From NCBI GenBank assembly GCA_040882225.1, contig JBBEBR010000014.1, positions 248,001 to 312,000 on the forward strand: a stretch of 64,000 nucleotides of DNA, in the 5' to 3' direction. Position numbers and translations under genes: made by a program. Each line of letters starts with the position of its first letter. Position 1 is the stretch's first letter. Below are positions 1 through 8,805 of the stretch, piece after piece. The notes under the pieces were generated by a model. That model had not been told where the DNA came from and searched no databases. It saw only the letters and a program-made list of their open reading frames with translations. The stretch is from Gracilimonas sp040882225 (lineage in GTDB: Bacteria; Bacteroidota; Rhodothermia; Balneolales; Balneolaceae).

Positions 1-350
1 TATTTCCGAGCCAGTTTTACGCAGGCTTCCATGGCTTCCACACCACTGTTGCACAAAAATACACGGTCCAACCCCGAAACTTTGACCAGTTTTTCTACAA
101 AAAGGCTTTGCGCTTCCGTGTAATAGAAATTCGAAGTATGAATGAGTTTTCCCGCTTGCTCCCGAATTGCTTCAACAACTTTTGGGTGGCAATGCCCGAG
201 ATTATTTACCGCGATTCCACCGAGCGCGTCAATATATTCATTACCATCGGTATCCCAAACCAGGGCACCTTCACCGCGTTCTAATGTTACCGGAAATCGG
301 TTATAAACCTGAAAATGAAATTGCTTTTCGAGCTGCTGAGTTTTATCCAT
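1..350 (-). CDS. Acetylornithine/ornithine aminotransferase family, N-terminal part (runs off left edge)
   Basis: Only the first ~116 residues are inside the window; the C-terminal part lies beyond base 1. The visible part has the class-III PLP aminotransferase start: a D-T-D-G-N-E-Y-I-D turn near residue 35, G-G-I-A-V-N-N-L-G-H near 45 and the phosphate-binding stretch N-S-G-V-E-A-M-E-A near residue 100. This pattern fits acetylornithine (ArgD) or ornithine/4-aminobutyrate transaminases, which move an amino group between an omega-amino acid and 2-oxoglutarate in the cytoplasm. The active-site lysine is outside the window, so the substrate cannot be fixed. The start ATG at 350 lies about 20 nt after a perfect TATCTTTG box on the same strand. 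Confidence 0.85.
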   Translation of the reverse strand, partial: MDKTQQLEKQFHFQVYNRFPVTLERGEGALVWDTDGNEYIDALGGIAVNNLGHCHPKVVEAIREQAGKLIHTSNFYYTEAQSLFVEKLVKVSGLDRVFLCNSGVEAMEACVKLARK

Positions 351-375
351 CTGTTCTTAAGATTGTTGAAAAGTT

Positions 376-383
376 CAAAGATA
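376..383 (-). promoter_or_regulatory. Bacteroidota-type -7 element (TATCTTTG) for the aminotransferase gene
   Basis: On the minus strand the octamer TATCTTTG matches the TAnnTTTG -7 consensus of the Bacteroidota housekeeping sigma factor. It would start transcription about 20 nt before the ATG at 350. I see no clear TTTG -33 element, so this rests on one box plus its position. Confidence 0.4.
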
Positions 384-504
384 GGGAAATAGAGGAGAGG
401 TTTTATTTAGGATTCAAGATAAAATTAAAGAATGATTCTTGAACAGTGAAATCACGTAATCTGTACTCAAAATTACTCAGATTCTTCGGCAGTAGCCTCA
501 GAAG

Positions 505-571
505 GACTGATTGGGATGTATCGCCAGAGATGACATCAGCGAAATCACCGAAATCACACCAATCAGTGATC
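505..571 (-). repeat. GATCACTGATT repeat overlapping the tex stop codon
   Basis: Read on the minus strand, the last codons of tex (GAT CAC TGA) run into a stretch of short GTGATTTCGGTGATTTCGCTGA-like units. The same beginning and the same unit type occur at 18161-18225, also starting on the last codons of a gene (dnaG). The two copies share GATCACTGATT, a GGTGATTTC core and a trailing CTGAT. This looks like a dispersed element that sits at gene ends. Confidence 0.5.
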
Positions 572-2740
572 CAATTTCAACCCTATCCTGCCCCTCTCCA
601 AATCCAGCGTAATAATCTCCACCTTAATAATATCACCAACCCCAACTACTTCGTGCGGATCTTCAATTTTTTTGTTTTCGGCCATATTGGAGATGTGAAG
701 TAGCCCATCCTGTTTTACGCCGATATCCACAAAAGCACCAAAATCGACCACATTACGAACCGTACCTTCCAGTTTTTGGCCTTCTTTCAAATCTTTCATT
801 TCCATCACATCGGTTCGGAGCAGCGGCTTTTGCAATGACTCCCGAGGGTCACGTCCCGGCTTTTGCAGGTTCTCGATAATCAGTTCAAGCGTAGGAACAC
901 CGATGCCAATTTGCCCAGCTACTTCCTTCAAATTAATGTTATCCAGTTTTTGAGCAATTTTTTCTTTTTGTGAGGAAAGGTTGTCCAAATCAATGCCAAA
1001 CAAATTGCAGAGTTTTTCCGCGGCTTCATAGCTTTCGGGGTGAATGGCGGTATTATCCAAAGAATTCTTGGAATCGGGAATACGCATAAATCCTGCTGCC
1101 TGCTGGAAACGAAAATCACCAACGCCATCAATGCTTTTAATTTGCTCGCGATCCATAAAAACGCCTTTTTCTTCCCGAAACTTCACGATGTTTTGCGCTA
1201 CTTTTTTACTCAATCCCGAAATATGCGATAGCAGTGGAGCACTGGCTGTATTCAAGTTCACCCCAACTTCATTCACGCAACTTTCCACCACATCATCCAG
1301 TTTACCAGCCAACTGATTTTGGTTAACATCATGCTGATACAAACCAACACCAATAGATTTGGGATCAATTTTCACCAGCTCGGCTAACGGATCCTGAACC
1401 CGACGTGCAATGGAAATATTTCCACGCTGGGCGGCATCAAGATCAGGAAATTCTTCACGGGCAATGGTTGAAGCGGAATAAACCGAAGCACCGGCTTCAT
1501 TCACAATCAAATAAAAAAGCTCTTCTTTGGGATGAAGCTCTTTTCTCTTTTGCAGATAATCCGCAATTATTTGCTCCGTTTCCCGGCTGGCAGTTCCATT
1601 CCCAATTGCGATAAGTGAAACTCCATATTTATCAATCAAAGCACCGATTATTTTTTCCGCTTCCGCTACTTTATTTTGGGGCGGAGTGGGATAAACAGTG
1701 GTTCCCTCCAGGTATTTTCCGGTATGATCAACCACGGCAACTTTACAACCCGAACGAAACGCGGGATCAATTCCCATAATCACTTTTTTCTCCAGCGGCG
1801 GCTGCATCAACAAATTCGAAAGGTTGGTGGCAAAGGTTTCTATGGCATGAGCATCAGCGCGATCAGTGAGTTCATTCCGCAATTCCCGCTCCATAGAAGG
1901 GAAAAGAAGCCGTTTATAGGCGTCTTCAACAGAATCCTGCAAATGCTCTGTAAAAATGCTGAGTTCGTTGCTGATCACAATATCATCGATATTCTCCAGC
2001 GTTCGTTCTTCCCAAATCTCCGTATTCACAAACAACACGTTCTCACGTTCACCGCGGTTAATCGCTAAAATCTGGTAGGGCTTTAACTTGCTCGCTTTAT
2101 AGGAGAACTCGTAATAATCTTCAAAATTTGTGCGCTCTTTTACGGCAGGATTTTTCTTTGTACTGATGTTAGCATGCTCCGAAAATATCTCCCGTAATTT
2201 CTCCCGAACTTCAAGATTCTCGTTAATCCATTCCGCCACAATATCGGTGGCACTGGCAAAAGCATCCTCAGCTGTATGTACTTCTTTTTCGGGATTGATA
2301 AATTTCCCGGCGAATTCTTCCGGATTTCCTTGCTCCGTTTCCTGTTTCCAGATGAGCTCAGCGAGTGGTTCGAGGCCTTTTTCTTTGGCTTTATCTCCGC
2401 GGGTTTTTCGCTTTTGCTTGTAAGGGAGGTATAAATCCTCCAAAGTTTTGAGGTCTGTACAAGCTAATATTTGCGCTTCTAATTCAGGCGTCAGTTTCTC
2501 CTGTTCTTTAATGCTTTTTAGGATGGTAGCTTTTCGGGCTTCCAAAGTACGCTGTAATTCAAGGGCGTCTCGAACGGCACGGATTTGCTCCTCATCGAGC
2601 CCATCGGTGGCTTCTTTTCTATACCGCGCAAGGAATGGAACGGTGGCACCATCATCCAAAAATGCGGAAACGGTGCTTATTTGTTTTGGGTTGAAATTTA
2701 ACTGTTTGGCAATATGGGAAAATAATTTCGTTTCGCTCAT
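563..2740 (-). CDS. tex: Tex family RNA-binding transcription accessory protein
   Basis: A 725-residue protein, close to the usual Tex length (about 770). It has the Tex-type helical N-terminus (V-P-F-L-A-R-Y-R-K-E near residue 34), a YqgF/RNase-H-like domain beginning M-G-I-D-P-A-F-R-S-G near residue 320, helix-hairpin-helix motifs near 490-560 (G-L-S-K-K-V-A-Q-N-I-V and I-D-G-V-G-D-F-R), and a C-terminal S1 domain (G-T-V-R-N-V-V-D-F-G-A-F-V-D-I-G, about 645-720). Tex binds nucleic acids and affects transcription in the cytoplasm; its exact role is unresolved in most bacteria. The gene stands alone, and its stop codon lies inside a dispersed repeat shared with the end of dnaG. Confidence 0.95.
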   Translation of the reverse strand: MSETKLFSHIAKQLNFNPKQISTVSAFLDDGATVPFLARYRKEATDGLDEEQIRAVRDALELQRTLEARKATILKSIKEQEKLTPELEAQILACTDLKTLEDLYLPYKQKRKTRGDKAKEKGLEPLAELIWKQETEQGNPEEFAGKFINPEKEVHTAEDAFASATDIVAEWINENLEVREKLREIFSEHANISTKKNPAVKERTNFEDYYEFSYKASKLKPYQILAINRGERENVLFVNTEIWEERTLENIDDIVISNELSIFTEHLQDSVEDAYKRLLFPSMERELRNELTDRADAHAIETFATNLSNLLMQPPLEKKVIMGIDPAFRSGCKVAVVDHTGKYLEGTTVYPTPPQNKVAEAEKIIGALIDKYGVSLIAIGNGTASRETEQIIADYLQKRKELHPKEELFYLIVNEAGASVYSASTIAREEFPDLDAAQRGNISIARRVQDPLAELVKIDPKSIGVGLYQHDVNQNQLAGKLDDVVESCVNEVGVNLNTASAPLLSHISGLSKKVAQNIVKFREEKGVFMDREQIKSIDGVGDFRFQQAAGFMRIPDSKNSLDNTAIHPESYEAAEKLCNLFGIDLDNLSSQKEKIAQKLDNINLKEVAGQIGIGVPTLELIIENLQKPGRDPRESLQKPLLRTDVMEMKDLKEGQKLEGTVRNVVDFGAFVDIGVKQDGLLHISNMAENKKIEDPHEVVGVGDIIKVEIITLDLERGRIGLKLDH

Positions 2741-3065
2741 TGATGATATTCATTACAAATTTGAAGGATGAAAATAAGCACTCGGAAGAAAGTATCACAT
2801 TTATTTCGGGATGAATTTTAGCAAATCCGGTAAATAGAAACAGCCCTTTTCTCAAGCACAGCGAGCTGTTTGTATGATTTATTACTGTAGGTTATACATA
2901 TTTAAGGACTATAAAATCTATTTCTTAAATGAAATAAATTACTCCAAGGTAATAAGTGGGAGAAAGTAAAATACGAGAGAACATTCTTCATTATTTCTTC
3001 ACTAATCTGTGGTTTCTTTGTAATGAGTTATACGAATAACTCTAAAAAATAAATATGAGGTGGTT
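2741..3065. other. Intergenic region between divergent tex and yceI-like gene
   Basis: No coding frame of note. It should hold the promoters of tex (leftward) and of the YceI-porin pair (rightward). The only structure I see is the GAGTTAT inverted repeat at 3025-3042, with a TTTCTTTG box at 3013-3020 just before it. Confidence 0.5.
3025..3042 (+). promoter_or_regulatory. Inverted repeat GAGTTAT-ACGA-ATAACTC before the YceI gene
   Basis: Perfect 7-bp arms with a 4-nt centre lie 24 nt before the ATG at 3066, just after a TTTCTTTG sequence resembling the TAnnTTTG -7 element. The position, at or near the expected transcription start, suits an operator. No regulator is encoded next to it. Confidence 0.35.
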
Positions 3066-3623
3066 ATGAAAAGTTTAGTACTTACCCTGATAATGTTGCT
3101 GAGTACAACAATCATTTTTGCCCAAAACTATACTTTAGTTCAAAATGAAAGTGAGGTTGCTATAACCGGTACATCCACTGTACATGACTGGGAATCTATA
3201 GCAGAAACCTATAAGGGGGAGGCAAGCATCAAAATAGAAGATGGAAAACTCGTTTCTGTAGACAATCTAAAATTTATTGTAGAAGTAGAATCCATCAAAA
3301 GCGGAAAAAGTGGTATGGATAAAAAAACTTATGGAGCATTGAACCAAAAAAAGTTCCCCTATATTGAATTCAACCTGACTGAAATTTCCGAGATAAATTC
3401 TGATACCCTAACTGCAAACGGTGACCTATCCATTGCTGGTACAACCAACAAAATACGTATGGAAGTTGCTTATGAAGTTTTGGCCGACGGTTCTGTAAAA
3501 TTCCAGGGAAATCAGCCGGTAATTATGACAGAATACAACGTCAGCCCACCATCTGCCATGCTTGGTACTATAAGAGCCGGTGATGAAATCAAAGTGAAAT
3601 TCGATACCAAATTTGCCCAATAA
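3066..3623 (+). CDS. YceI family exported protein
   Basis: A 185-residue protein with a signal peptide ending near residue 20 (I-I-F-A-Q) followed by a YceI-type lipocalin-like fold: G-T-S-T-V-H-D-W near the N-terminus, then the K-F-P-Y-I-E-F strand, and a glycine-rich end (S-A-M-L-G-T-I-R-A-G-D-E). YceI proteins bind isoprenoid or other amphiphilic ligands in the periplasm. I chose the ATG at 3066 over the upstream GTG at 3060 because GAGG at 3057-3060 sits at ribosome-binding distance and the signal peptide then starts cleanly. It is followed after 41 nt by a putative porin. A second YceI protein is encoded in the opposite direction at 5052-5648. Confidence 0.88.
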   Translation: MKSLVLTLIMLLSTTIIFAQNYTLVQNESEVAITGTSTVHDWESIAETYKGEASIKIEDGKLVSVDNLKFIVEVESIKSGKSGMDKKTYGALNQKKFPYIEFNLTEISEINSDTLTANGDLSIAGTTNKIRMEVAYEVLADGSVKFQGNQPVIMTEYNVSPPSAMLGTIRAGDEIKVKFDTKFAQ

Positions 3624-3664
3624 ATTAATTCAACCAATCAAACAATAATCAAACCTTTAAGGTC

Positions 3665-4939
3665 ATGAAATCAATAAAATTTACCTCAATCCTTTTACTT
3701 GCGATTATTCTGGGTGCAGGTTCAGTTTACGCTCAGTCTGATCGGGATCTGCAATATTTCAGAACTCCCGATAAAACCGGGCTTAATGTATTTGAAGCTC
3801 CAAAAACTACCGACATAGAATTTGACGGCTTAAAGGTGCGAATTGGCGGAGCTAACACTCTTCAATTCCAGGCTCTTACTCACGAAAATAGCGGTGCTGT
3901 TCCCTTGGGTGAAATTGGCAGTAATTTTAACCTTGCCACTTCTAACTTCGATATTGATGCTCAATTATATGATGGGGTAAGAATGCACTTGCGTACCTAC
4001 TTATCATCACGCCATCATCCAGAGCCCTATGTGAAAAGTGGGTATATGCAAATTGATAAGCTTGATTTCATTGAAGAAGATTTTATGGCAGACTTAATGG
4101 ACAAAGTGACTATCAAAGTAGGACACATGGAAATTAACTACGGTGATAACCACTTCAGAAGAAGCGACAACGGCCAGGCTATTTTCAACCCATTCGTTGG
4201 CAACTTTATCATGGATTCGTTTACCACAGAAGTTGGTGGTGAAGTATACTATCAAAGCAACGGCTTGCTTGCAATGCTGGGTGTTACTAATGGAAAATTG
4301 AACCAAAGTGTTATTCAGCCAGCAGCTGGCTCACCAACCACAAAGCCATCTATTGTTGGAAAGATTGGATATGACAGCCAGATAAACGAAGATTTGAGAG
4401 TGCGCCTTACCGGCTCAATCTACACTGCTTCTGAAACAGCAAGTGCTTATTTATACACAGGCGACCGTGCCGGTGCACGATACTACAATGTGTTAACTGT
4501 TCCCGGTGGATCAGGCGATTTCAGAACCGGACGTTTCAATCCTGCTTTCAATAATGAGCTGACATCCATCATGATCAACCCATTCGTGAAATTCCAGGGA
4601 TTTGAATTCTACGGTGTATTCGAAAATGCTTCTGGTAAAGCTGAAGCAGAGCCACTAAGCAGAACATTCAACCAATACGCTGCTGAAATGTTGTACCGAT
4701 TTGGAGCCGATGAGTCAATCTATATTGGCGGACGATACAACCTGGTAACAGGCGAAACAAATGCCGGAGAAGATGTAGACATTACCAGATTCAACATCGG
4801 TGGTGGCTGGTTCATGACCCAAAATATTCTAACTAAGGTAGAATTTGTTAAACAATCGTATGATGGCTTTGCACCCGGCAGTATCTTTAACGAAGGTGAG
4901 TTTAGCGGAATCATGTTAGAAGCAGTGATTAGCTTCTAA
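3665..4939 (+). CDS. Putative outer-membrane porin-like beta-barrel protein
   Basis: A 424-residue protein with a signal peptide (cleavage after V-Y-A-Q near residue 24). It has alternating amphipathic strands through its length and a C-terminal strand ending in I-S-F, as expected for an outer-membrane barrel. A conserved-looking segment (G-H-M-E-I-N-Y-G-D-N-H-F-R-R-S-D-N near 150-170) resembles Bacteroidota porin-like proteins found beside YceI genes. The transported solute cannot be told from sequence. It shares a transcript with the upstream YceI gene and is followed by a hairpin with a T-tract, so this is probably a two-gene operon. Confidence 0.65.
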   Translation: MKSIKFTSILLLAIILGAGSVYAQSDRDLQYFRTPDKTGLNVFEAPKTTDIEFDGLKVRIGGANTLQFQALTHENSGAVPLGEIGSNFNLATSNFDIDAQLYDGVRMHLRTYLSSRHHPEPYVKSGYMQIDKLDFIEEDFMADLMDKVTIKVGHMEINYGDNHFRRSDNGQAIFNPFVGNFIMDSFTTEVGGEVYYQSNGLLAMLGVTNGKLNQSVIQPAAGSPTTKPSIVGKIGYDSQINEDLRVRLTGSIYTASETASAYLYTGDRAGARYYNVLTVPGGSGDFRTGRFNPAFNNELTSIMINPFVKFQGFEFYGVFENASGKAEAEPLSRTFNQYAAEMLYRFGADESIYIGGRYNLVTGETNAGEDVDITRFNIGGGWFMTQNILTKVEFVKQSYDGFAPGSIFNEGEFSGIMLEAVISF

Positions 4940-4958
4940 TAGTACCGACCTCATAGGA

Positions 4959-4992
4959 AAAGGCGAGCCCTGAAAAGTCCGCCTTTTTTTTT
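4959..4992 (+). terminator. Rho-independent terminator after the porin-like gene
   Basis: The stem AAAGGCG/CGCCTTT with a 14-nt loop merges into a run of nine T on the + strand, 20 nt after the stop codon of the porin-like gene. The large loop makes it weaker than an ideal terminator. Confidence 0.6.
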
Positions 4993-5051
4993 GAAGTATT
5001 ATTTTTTAATGAAAAATAGTGTGATAAAAGCTGTTTAGAAGAGTGGCTTTT

Positions 5052-5648
5052 TTAATTTTGAGTGATGACTAAATCAAAAACGATATCCAGTTCATCACTT
5101 ACTTTTATAAGTCCCATAAGAGGAGAGGGAGGAGTGAGACCGAAATCACTCATATTCAGGATTTTATTTCCCCCAACCAGAATAAGTTCTTCGCTGCTCG
5201 AAAAGTCATTCAACGGCACGGTATATACCCTTTTTACACCGGCAATGGTGATTGTAACCAACGCTTCTGTAGGCACAACATCAGATTCTTCACCCAATAC
5301 CAGTTCATTTAAGGTAATGTGGATGAAAGGGTACTTTTCATACAGCAATGTATTTCGGAAGTCCCGGTTAATTCCCTTTCTACCGCAATCAAATTCATCA
5401 ACTTCCAGCGAAAGCGTAAGGCCTTCTAATCGAATGGAACCATCCGAATAACGATAAGAGTACTGAAGTAAATCCCGCTGAAGTTCATGATCGTATCGAC
5501 AGCGGAATTCGTTCACATTAGATTTTCCATTAATGCTTAAATTACTCTCATTACTTAGTTGTACTTTTCCAGTCTGTGCAGAAGCGAGAATTGGTACTGT
5601 ACATAAAGCTGGAATTAATATTTTTTGAAGAACCTTGCTCATACTCAT
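5052..5648 (-). CDS. YceI-like exported protein (divergent second copy)
   Basis: A 198-residue protein beginning M-S-M-S-K-V-L-Q with a signal peptide ending at I-L-A-S-A-Q. The YceI layout is recognisable (I-N-G-K-S-N-V-N-E-F, then Y-P-F-I-H-I and T-P-P-S-P-L-M-G-L-I-K), but the usual T-S-T-V-H-D-W has become K-S-N-V-N-E-F-R, so ligand contacts may differ. I place the start at 5648. The open frame extends to 5729, but that part would overlap the start of the divergent phosphatase gene and lacks a signal-peptide-like beginning. It carries extra cysteines (F-R-C-R, F-D-C-G) not seen in the other YceI copy. Ligand unknown. Confidence 0.75.
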   Translation of the reverse strand: MSMSKVLQKILIPALCTVPILASAQTGKVQLSNESNLSINGKSNVNEFRCRYDHELQRDLLQYSYRYSDGSIRLEGLTLSLEVDEFDCGRKGINRDFRNTLLYEKYPFIHITLNELVLGEESDVVPTEALVTITIAGVKRVYTVPLNDFSSSEELILVGGNKILNMSDFGLTPPSPLMGLIKVSDELDIVFDLVITQN

Positions 5649-5701
5649 AGTTTCTTTAAAAGTAGCCGAAGAATTTAAATTTTTGATGAAGATTAGTATA
5701 A

Positions 5702-6472
5702 ATGATACAACAATTATTAGAAGCCGCAACCGATATTGCTAAAATTGGCGGCCATCACACTTTAAAATATTTTAAGAAGGATGTAGAAATTATCAGCAAA
5801 TCTGATAACTCTCCGGTGACCATAGCCGATCGCGAAACAGAGCAAATTTTGCGTCAGGAAATTTCAAAACGATTTCCCGATCATGGAATTATTGGTGAAG
5901 AATATGAACGCGTTAATGAAGGCAGCAATGTTCAATGGGTTTTAGATCCTATCGATGGAACAAAGTCTTTTATTCACGGAATTCCTTTTTACACCACATT
6001 GATAGGCGTTTTAATTGATAACGAGCCCAAAGTAGGAATTATCTATGCGCCCGCCCTTGAGGAATTGTGCGCAGCTGCAATTGGCCATGGTGCTACCTTA
6101 AATGGCAAGGCATGTAAAGTCCGTGATACCGAAACTTTGGATGAAGCTTCATTTTTAGTCACTGACATTTACCGGTTTCAGGAAGAAAGGCATCAGAATT
6201 TATTCGAAGAACTTTTAGGAAAAACAAAACTCCACAGAACCTGGGGCGATGCTTACGGCCATATGATGGTGGCTACTGGTCGCGCCGACTTAATGTACGA
6301 TCCCGAATTAAGTATTTGGGATGCTGCCGCACTTTTACCTGTTGTTCAGGAAGCCGGTGGAGTTTTTAGTGATATTCACGGCGTCCAAACCATACATTCC
6401 GGGAATGGTTATTCAACCAACAAGAAATTATTCCCTGAAGTAAAGAAAATTTTTGAAGCACATTTAAAATGA
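5702..6472 (+). CDS. Inositol monophosphatase family phosphatase (histidinol-phosphatase-like)
   Basis: A 256-residue, Mg2+-dependent sugar/polyol phosphatase. The family metal-binding motifs are present: G-E-E-Y near residue 65, D-P-I-D-G-T-K-S-F near 83-91 and W-D-A-A-A-L-L-P-V near 207. In this group of bacteria such proteins are often annotated as HisN-type histidinol-phosphatase or as inositol monophosphatase; sequence alone does not decide. No other histidine genes are nearby. The stop codon overlaps the start of the next gene by four bases (ATGA), so the two are translated from one message. Confidence 0.82.
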   Translation: MIQQLLEAATDIAKIGGHHTLKYFKKDVEIISKSDNSPVTIADRETEQILRQEISKRFPDHGIIGEEYERVNEGSNVQWVLDPIDGTKSFIHGIPFYTTLIGVLIDNEPKVGIIYAPALEELCAAAIGHGATLNGKACKVRDTETLDEASFLVTDIYRFQEERHQNLFEELLGKTKLHRTWGDAYGHMMVATGRADLMYDPELSIWDAAALLPVVQEAGGVFSDIHGVQTIHSGNGYSTNKKLFPEVKKIFEAHLK

Positions 6473-8751
6473 AATCAGTCAGCGCATTTTTACTCCTTTT
6501 CCTATTTACCTGTACGGTTTTTGCGCAGGATAATCACCCCGAAGAAACTGCGTATGAACCTTATCCCGAATTACCATTTCAATTAGAACATCTGATGCTG
6601 AATCTCACTATCGAGCCTTCTGAAGCATTGATTAAAGGTATCGGGCGATATGAAATAAAATCCCGAAGAGACGAACTCAACGAAGTGGTTTTACATACTT
6701 CTGATTTTGAAATTCAGAGCATCACAATTGGAGACCGGCAACTGGAATATCGTGTTTCGGGCGACTCACTCATCATTCAGTTAGAGGATACTTTAGGAAT
6801 GGGAGAGAAAAGTCAATTTCATATTACCTGGCAAAGTAATTCTTCTTATGGAATCCATACCGACGCAAATGGCCATCTTTGGACTTCCTTACAGCCGAAA
6901 TCCAATCACCATTGGTTTCCTGTTTTTGATCATCCCGAAGTTGAAAGTACGGTAGAAGCTTTCCTTACCATTCCGGCAGAAATGGAGGCGGTTTTTAATG
7001 GAAAATTTATTGGGGATGAAATTCTTTCCACCGACGAAAAGAAGGTGCAATGGAAGTCAGAAGTTCCAATTCCGGTAACGGGAATTTCAATTGCGGTAGG
7101 TAAATTTGTGAAACGTGAAGCCATTTCTGGTATCAAAGATATTTCTGTTTTTGCGGGAGAATTAATTTTGATGAAAGAAGTTGCCGATGGTTTGCTTCGT
7201 ATAGCGGTTTCGTCACTCAAAGAAATTGAGCGGAATCTCTCTTTTGAATATCCCTTCGAGGCGTTGAATATTGTGGTACTTCCCGATCATAAATGGGATG
7301 AACGGCAGACCGGAGCCGGCGTAATTTATCTCTATCAGAATCTGGGTTCTTTGGCAACTCAACTGCGCCGTGGAATTGCGGAACAGTGGTTTGGGCAACA
7401 TCATCGATACCTGGACGAAACCGAAAACGCGATGAATTATGAGTTTTTGAAAGCATCTCTGTTAAGAAATTCAGATACAGAACAACTTAATAATACTGAT
7501 TCTCTCCACTCAATCAGTGCCTGGAATTATTGGGAAACCGGCTATGAAAATTCAAGCGAATCATTTCTGAAAAATACGGTAGAACAGTCTTTACCCGATT
7601 TAGTGAAAAACTTCAAAGGAGTTACTCACTGGAGTGATTATGCGGATTATTGGTATCAGGATACCGGTTTTTATTGGGATTCACTTTCTCAGGAAGAAAG
7701 CAGCAGCGACGGAACAGGCGAGAATTCTGTGTACTCAGTGGAATATATTTTTGATGAGGCTAATTCCACACTTCAGTTGATTTTCGAGGCTGAAGAAAAT
7801 CCTTTGGAAACATTGGCTGGTGTCGAAGTTACCGAGATTGGTTTTTCAGATACTACCACTTCCGAAATAAGTTTTACCGGCGTTCAGGATACTATTAATG
7901 TAGATATTTCTACCTCTGTAGAGTATGTGACTCTTCAGCCAAAAGACGGCTCCCGTGTTCAGCTGAATGAACAAAAGCCATTTATTTTCCTGATAAATCA
8001 GCTTCGAAGCACAGATGCTGAAAACAGGACGAAAGCCGCTAAAGGTTTGATGAAGTATTCTGAAAACCCCGACCTGCAATTGGCTTTACGGGATATTTTA
8101 AGGGGAGAAGAGGATTCAGAAGTAAGAGCCGCGTTATTAGAAACACTCGGCGTAATTATTGGCGGTTCATCCGGTACAGAGCAAACTTTTTTAGCCGCGC
8201 TAAGATCAGATAGCGAAGTAGTTCAAATTGCGGCGGTCAAAGCATTATCTAATTATGAGGGGAATGAGGAGGTGAAGTACACCGTTCAGAACCGGGCTGT
8301 TCAGGCGGAATCGGATACTCTGTTTCACACAGCATTAAAAACATATAGCCAAATTGCTAACAGCGGTGAGATGATTTCTCTGGCCAACAGGCTTGAAAAC
8401 TCTGACTCAACAGGAGTAAAATCTTTGAAGGCGCTTCGATTTGCTGCGAAAGAAGATACAACCGGTAGATCTTTTGAAGCGGCTGATCGCTTTTTAAGTG
8501 AAAGATTTCCTTATTCCATCAGAAAAGAGGCTTTAGATTTGCTTCTGAATTATCAGAATAATGGAGAATATTGGCAAACAACGTTACATAGTTTGTCCTC
8601 AGATCGTGATCCAAGAATCCGGTATTTGTCTTTTCAAGCAATCAACAGAATTTCCAATGATGCCGCCCAGGAAATTTTAAAATCAAGAGAAAAAGAAGAA
8701 TTCGATCCAAGAGTTTTACATAAAATCCAGGAATTGTTGAGGAGTCTTTAG
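6469..8751 (+). CDS. Exported M1-peptidase-like protein with degenerate active site and C-terminal HEAT-like repeats
   Basis: A 760-residue protein with a signal peptide (ends V-F-A-Q near 20). Residues ~30-230 resemble the M1 aminopeptidase N-terminal domain, and residues ~240-400 the catalytic domain. Where M1 enzymes have H-E-x-x-H-x-W-F-G this protein has R-G-I-A-E-Q-W-F-G (301-309), so both zinc-binding histidines and the catalytic glutamate are replaced. The usual G-A-M-E-N is T-G-A-G-V-I-Y. It should therefore not be a zinc peptidase. The C-terminal third (about 510-760) is built of helical HEAT/armadillo-like repeats, as in some large M1 proteins. A binding or scaffolding role in the periplasm is inferred. 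It overlaps the phosphatase gene by four bases. Confidence 0.7.
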   Translation: MKSVSAFLLLFLFTCTVFAQDNHPEETAYEPYPELPFQLEHLMLNLTIEPSEALIKGIGRYEIKSRRDELNEVVLHTSDFEIQSITIGDRQLEYRVSGDSLIIQLEDTLGMGEKSQFHITWQSNSSYGIHTDANGHLWTSLQPKSNHHWFPVFDHPEVESTVEAFLTIPAEMEAVFNGKFIGDEILSTDEKKVQWKSEVPIPVTGISIAVGKFVKREAISGIKDISVFAGELILMKEVADGLLRIAVSSLKEIERNLSFEYPFEALNIVVLPDHKWDERQTGAGVIYLYQNLGSLATQLRRGIAEQWFGQHHRYLDETENAMNYEFLKASLLRNSDTEQLNNTDSLHSISAWNYWETGYENSSESFLKNTVEQSLPDLVKNFKGVTHWSDYADYWYQDTGFYWDSLSQEESSSDGTGENSVYSVEYIFDEANSTLQLIFEAEENPLETLAGVEVTEIGFSDTTTSEISFTGVQDTINVDISTSVEYVTLQPKDGSRVQLNEQKPFIFLINQLRSTDAENRTKAAKGLMKYSENPDLQLALRDILRGEEDSEVRAALLETLGVIIGGSSGTEQTFLAALRSDSEVVQIAAVKALSNYEGNEEVKYTVQNRAVQAESDTLFHTALKTYSQIANSGEMISLANRLENSDSTGVKSLKALRFAAKEDTTGRSFEAADRFLSERFPYSIRKEALDLLLNYQNNGEYWQTTLHSLSSDRDPRIRYLSFQAINRISNDAAQEILKSREKEEFDPRVLHKIQELLRSL

Positions 8752-8805
8752 TCAATTTTAACCAGGCTCTAATCCTGGAATCAAATTCTTTTTCAGTGAT
8801 TATTC

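Noticed and set aside
1676..2068. 130-aa + strand frame within tex
   Set aside because: Lies fully opposite to the strongly conserved tex gene; no homology or start signal.
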